Positions 60,001 through 64,000 of a stretch of DNA of 64,000 bases are shown here, piece by piece. A model generated the notes under the pieces. That model was not told where the DNA came from and did not search any database. It worked only from the letters and a program-made list of their open reading frames with translations. Source of the stretch: Heterotrichella gracilis. Taxonomy: Eukaryota > Sar > Xanthophyceae > Tribonematales > Xanthonemataceae. A program made the translations under genes and the position numbers. Position 1 is the stretch's first letter, and every line of letters starts with the position of its first letter. The DNA lies in the NCBI GenBank assembly GCA_032358255.1, contig JAULBX010019965.1, positions 124,001-188,000 of the forward strand, in the 5' to 3' direction.

Positions 60001-63000
60001 TGTGTTTTACTGTGTTTTACTTATCATGCGGAGGACAAGGTTCAGCCTTTGTAGATAAGAACGGCTGGATATGGTAGGAGGAGGTCCCTGTGCCCTAATT
60101 TGCAAACAGCACGCTCCACCCCAAGGTACTCTGTGCAGACACACGCTGCGCGCGCTTTCATCTCACTGCTTTAGTCTGCCCCTGTCACCGCCTGTCAGCA
60201 GAACCATCGACACTTCCCATCATCATCTCAAACCCCAGCACTTGATTGCCCAAAAATGCCCCCCTTATGCATTGCAGAAACGCAAAGCACGCCTTGATCC
60301 CCATGCTCCTCCTGCCCCTGCCTGCTTAAACCAACACCCTAAACCCTACCTGTTACCCCTAAAATGCGCCCATTGTGCATTGCAGAAACACATTGCGCGC
60401 GTGTTCATCTCGGCGCTGTTCCTGCCCCTGTTTGCTGGCCTCATGTCCAAGCCGGTCAACTCGGAGGACACAAGCTACAAAAACGTGCACAGGATCTGTC
60501 TGCAGGTGAGCGCCACGACCTGAGCCCTTGAGCCGGTCCCTCGCCCTTAATGCACATGTCCTCAAGAAAACCCCCTTCAAATGGTCAATCAAATGATCAA
60601 CAATTGCCCCTGCTTCCTTCGTACCATCAACCCTGCATCAAGTCAGCATCGAAGACCTACCAGCCCTCAGAATTCCATTTGCATCCGGTCTCGATTTCAT
60701 CGCTAATCTGCTCACTACCTTCAAGTTATCAGCATTGCCTGTGGCTGGCCCTCCCCTTCCACCCCTGGCCCGTAGACCTTTTGTCAGATCACTTACATTT
60801 ACATCCCCCATTTCCACTTTCAGTTCACCTTCATTGTATCCCTGAGGCTCTCTTACCCCCCACCCTCTTTAGATCATCGGCATCATCACCCTTTTCTTTA
60901 CCGCCAACCTGCTCAAGACCTTCATTGCCAAGGCGGTGGGGCTGCACTTCCACAAGGAGACATTCTTCATAAAGATCAAGCAGGCGCTCAGGCAGGTGAG
61001 TGCTCATTGGTATGTGCACCACAAAGATCAAGCAGGCGCTCAGGCAGATGAGTGATTATTGGAATTTGCATCACAAAGGACAAACAGGCGTTCATGCAGG
61101 TGAGTGAATATTGAAATTTGCGTCACAAAGGACAAAGAGGCACTCAGGCAGGAGAGGGATTATTTGCATCACAACCCTCGACACGCAGTGCCATCTGTGC
61201 AATTTCCACAAATTCAAGCTAGAAATTCTGGCCAATGGAAGCATCTGCATTTTGACACTAAGCGGGAGTCGGACTTGGTTGAATTTTTTGGTGGGCTGTA
61301 TGTGCGTGAATGGATTCATCCGGCCCATATCAGTGCTTTGACCCACCAGCAGCGGGATGGGATCACCAGCTTGCATACAGCCAATAAGGAGTCTCACCCA
61401 AAGCCACCGCTGGCTGGGTGCTGCATTACAGCTGTCAGGGTGTGGGGGTAGGGGGTGGTGGGTCAAGCGCGCGGGGGATGCATCATGTACAGTCACTCAG
61501 GAGCGTGTGAAACAATGGTTGGTATTGCATGGCCTTCAAGTGAATATTTCTCTATGCCCATTACCAATGGACCTCTACGCCTCTTACCGATGAGTCACGA
61601 CAATTATGAATGTGTTGTGGCTGTGCCCCAGGAATATTTCCTCCACGTGCTTGCACAGCCCCGGCCCCATGACTTCCCCCAGCCGGATGTCTCATATGAC
61701 GAGTCCATGGACGAGGGGAGCGCACACCCCAAGCAGAGCAAAAAGGTGGGCCTGCAACTATATGTGCACCTTACATTGAATGGTGGGAACAATCTTTGTA
61801 TCGCATGAGTATGGGTGCAAATATCACAATGACATTTCCCCCCTCACCTTGGAACTCCTCCAGACAGGCCATTTTGTTAGGCAACACACTCAGATGAGTG
61901 CGCCCCCATGGTGTTGTAGACCTATGTATACCTATGTGTTGTACTATATGTTGTATAGACTCTGCAGCCCTGGCGATGATGTGGGCTTGATGGGCATCGC
62001 TGCCCCCTACATCAAGCATGAGTACATAAACATGTGATCTTGTTTTCTCAAAGGTAAAAGCTGTTCCCGCGGCTGAAACAGGAGAAAGTAGGTGCCCGTT
62101 TCCACATCCATACAGCCTATGCATGCATACGAGTACATTCACGATTTGCAGCTCAGCAGGCTGGTCTCCCTGCATTGCCTCTCCAAATCTTAGTTGTGGC
62201 CAGTGCACCCTCTTGGTCTCTCTAGGCACGATGGTGCCAACATGGATACGATAAGGCAATTCCCCACAACTCGGTCTTCTGTCCACAGCGTAGCCCCCCT
62301 CTATTTCATTTTCAGTGTTTGTTACAGGTATTACTATTGAATGAAATGACTTTTTCCCCTCTCTATTCCGCGGCGCCCGATGAAATGTTTTCCACCTCCG
62401 TCTGCAGCTCAGCACGCTGGCCTACCTGGGCCTGCGCCCCTCCAAGTCTGTTCAGGACCTCAACCCGCCAGAGGGCTCAAGGCTGGCCTCGCCCTTCGAC
62501 ACCAAGCCAGTGCCAGGTGGCGGTGGCCCACCCCCTACCGAGCCCCCAACCCTCACCCACCTGGCTCGCCCCAGCAAGCGCCACCTCAGCAACGAGACAT
62601 CAGAGGCCATGCAGGTGTGCACACCCACACATCGCACCGCGTATCACCAGTCCACCCGCAGCCAAAAAAAGTCGAGAAATGAATAAATATTGTAGCACCC
62701 TTGACGGGGCACCCCCTCCCCTCCACACATGGGATTCGTGGCTGTTTTTCGTAGTGGCTGTGTGCATGTTAGCTATTGGCATTTTCATTTTCTTACTTTT
62801 TGTCAAAGCCGGCGTTTTATGCATACATGCGGCAAATATCTGATACTAAAGCAGACATCATGTTTGTTTCATTTTCACTCTTTCCAGGTTTTCTGCTGTC
62901 TGTTAATGCCGCTGTCCAAGTTCACTATGTGTATTATCTTTCTCCTTTTCCTTCCTGCAGGAGGCCATGGAGCTTGCTGAGCGCACCAGGGAGCATGACC

Positions 63001-64000
63001 TGCAGGGCATCTCAGCCATGCAGAACGCAATGCGCAGGGCTTCGATGGCGGAGCAGGTACGGGGCAACCCCTAGGTTGTAAAGGGTTCTGACAGGCGCAG
63101 TGGTGACTTAGAATTACGGTTCTTGCAGAGGGCAGTGCGTGGCAGAGAAGGTGGGGGAAATCTATCGCCTCGTCATTTAGGCTGACCTCGTTGCATGTCA
63201 AACTGCTGACCTCATCATGCGTGTATGCTGACCTTGTCGCGGGTCACAATGCTGACTCATCTGCATGTATGTTGACGTCACAGGCGGCGGAGGATGGACG
63301 CTTTGGCCACCACTCTCGCCAGGGGTCGCGCATCAGCGAGGAAGGGGCCAGCCCCAACCTGGGATCCCAGGCGCAGCGGGGCCCCGCTCGGGTCAGGACG
63401 CAGATCAAGTAAGGGGTTGGCTGGGGAGTTGGATCGGGGTTTGGTCGGGTTTGGACCTGGGGTTGGATGAGGATGGACGCGTGCTGGCACGCATGCGGGT
63501 TTGGGCAGGTTGGTTAATTCAAACTCTTCCTGTTGGTGACAGCCTGGAAGTGGCGTGAATGCAATGGCTTGCAGTGGTTTGCAGTACCAGTCCTCTGATC
63601 CCATTCCCACCAACAGAATTCCTCAGGACCATCAGCCACATGCACCACCCCACGTACCCAAATTCACCCCAATTCCAATCTCACGACATCTGACCATATC
63701 CTCCCATCCCCTCCTCCTCCACCCAGCACCAACACTCTCCCTAACCCTCAACCCCCCCAATGCAGCACCATCCCCGGCGACATCGGCCACATGCTTGCGC
63801 ACGCCCCTGTCACGGACCCCCGCAACCTCTCCCGGGGATCAGACCTGGTGGGCGCTGAATTTGACCCCAAACGCATCAACCGCCTGGCCAAGCACATCCG
63901 CACCACGCACCTCAACTTCACGTTTGCGGACAGCATGGGGCGGGCGGTGCACTCTGAGAGCGTGACCACTGAGAAGGAGGCCAAGAAGCTGGCGTTCTAC
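57030..64000 (+). CDS. MscS-like mechanosensitive ion channel (MSL10 type), 5' part
   Basis: Stretch-gated channel of eukaryotic membranes. Clear exons: 57030-57237, 57427-57506, 57634-57703, 58505-58738, 58978-59142, 59788-59946, 60386-60505, 60873-60995, 61632-61745, 62408-62614, 62961-63056, 63284-63408 and 63766 to the window edge. Between 57948 and 58140 at least one more N-terminal exon exists (DLQGNKWAARG or KFKHLLRKRQSK), but its frame is unresolved. A long disordered cytosolic N-terminus ends in an acidic run (MEDLDDEDDDYDDDLAGMIK). Hydrophobic segments: FWVTATPILVSVAFLAAGLS; WRWFLLFASVVPVYWLGTLL; RVFISALFLPLFAGLM; IIGIITLFFTANLLKTFIAK followed by FHKETFFIKIKQAL, which is the MSL hallmark (LFF..NLLKT...FH...FF.RI..AL). 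A long Pro/Ser-rich loop comes next, then RINRLAKHIRTTHL and SVTTEKEAKKLAFY, as in MSL10 before the pore helix. The pore helix and MscS domain lie beyond the window. Confidence 0.88.
59187..59250 (+). repeat. Copy of a channel exon 3' edge and donor
   Basis: Repeats the end of exon 58978-59142 (encoding SVAFLAAGLSLLLT.SNA and the GTAGGGCCCTGCA donor side) about 110 bases downstream. CCCTAAACCCTAAACCCT lies between the copies and AAACCCTAAACC after the second. Confidence 0.95.
59430..59787 (+). repeat. Three copies of the 5' edge of a channel exon
   Basis: The acceptor-side part of exon 59788-59946 (GGCTGGCTCGACTACGCGCT, then TGGTTCCTGCTGTTTGCCTC) recurs at about 59440, 59549 and 59670. Each copy is followed by GCGCACTGGCTATTG and a CCCTAAA-like run. 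Only the last unit continues into the full exon. Confidence 0.95.
60134..60385 (+). repeat. Two copies of the 5' edge of a channel exon
   Basis: The start of exon 60386-60505, with its acceptor (GCATTGCAGAAAC...), recurs at about 60134-60195 and 60268-60330, each keeping the CTGCCCCTG stretch. AAACCCTA occurs just before the real exon (about 60335). Confidence 0.85.
60996..61160 (+). repeat. Three copies of a channel exon 3' edge
   Basis: The end of exon 60873-60995 (AAGATCAAGCAGGCGCTCAG plus a GTGAGT-like donor) recurs at about 61025, 61079 and 61129, period about 51-58, diverging with distance. All lie in the following intron. Confidence 0.9.

Noticed and set aside
1-64000. Virus-like or LTR elements
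   Set aside because: No reverse transcriptase, integrase, capsid or polymerase motifs and no long terminal repeats were seen on either strand.

Overview
This is a nuclear genome window from a green-lineage eukaryote, most likely a green alga; I cannot name the genus. Three things point there. The genes have many short exons with GT-AG (occasionally GC-AG) introns. The protein set is plant/algal in type (MscS-like channel, TPR-bearing MPS1 kinase, SPF45/DRT111-type splicing factor). Short plant-type telomere-like runs (CCCTAAA/TTTAGGG) are scattered through introns and gene ends. I found no rRNA, tRNA, CRISPR array, virus-like element or autonomous transposon. Exon models below were built by hand from splice sites, reading-frame phase and family knowledge; except where noted, all exons of a gene join in frame.

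Layout, left to right: the 3' part of a family I acyl-CoA:acetate/propionate CoA-transferase (+, 29-2937); RAB3GAP2-type RabGAP regulatory subunit (-, 3816-7834); a CHY/RING/zinc-ribbon E3 ubiquitin ligase of the RCHY1/MIEL1 type (+, 8515-9704); an EAF6/MEAF6 histone acetyltransferase subunit (-, 10441-11112); the spindle-checkpoint kinase MPS1/TTK with 19 exons (+, 11942-18746); an acidic protein with an Rpn10-like C-terminal tail (-, 20224-22301); a large Ala/Glu/Lys-rich coiled-coil gene (-, 24441-35625); a second coiled-coil gene head-to-head with it (+, 37207-40802); the mitochondrial metalloprotease ATP23 (-, 42250-43216); the splicing factor SPF45/RBM17 (+, 43496-46209); a zinc-type medium-chain reductase of the ZADH2/PTGR3 group (+, 47211-50787); a secretory-pathway single-pass membrane protein of unknown family with two reading-frame problems (+, 51896-55569); and the 5' part of an MscS-like mechanosensitive channel (+, 57030 to the window end).

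The genes are mostly unrelated housekeeping functions, with no operon-like logic. Several pairs are divergent and could share promoters (RAB3GAP2/CHY-RING, EAF6/MPS1, the two coiled-coil genes, ATP23/SPF45).

The most striking feature is a recurrent genome process. Exon edges, usually with the adjoining splice site, are copied one to several times into the neighbouring intron or 3' flank, and the copies are often separated by CCCTAAA/TTTAGGG runs. I see this in at least six genes. It is extreme in the minus-strand coiled-coil gene, where one exon/intron module recurs at least five times, in-frame candidate cassette exons exist, and three long foldback hairpins, a 135-bp minisatellite and a 321-bp tandem duplication sit in the introns.
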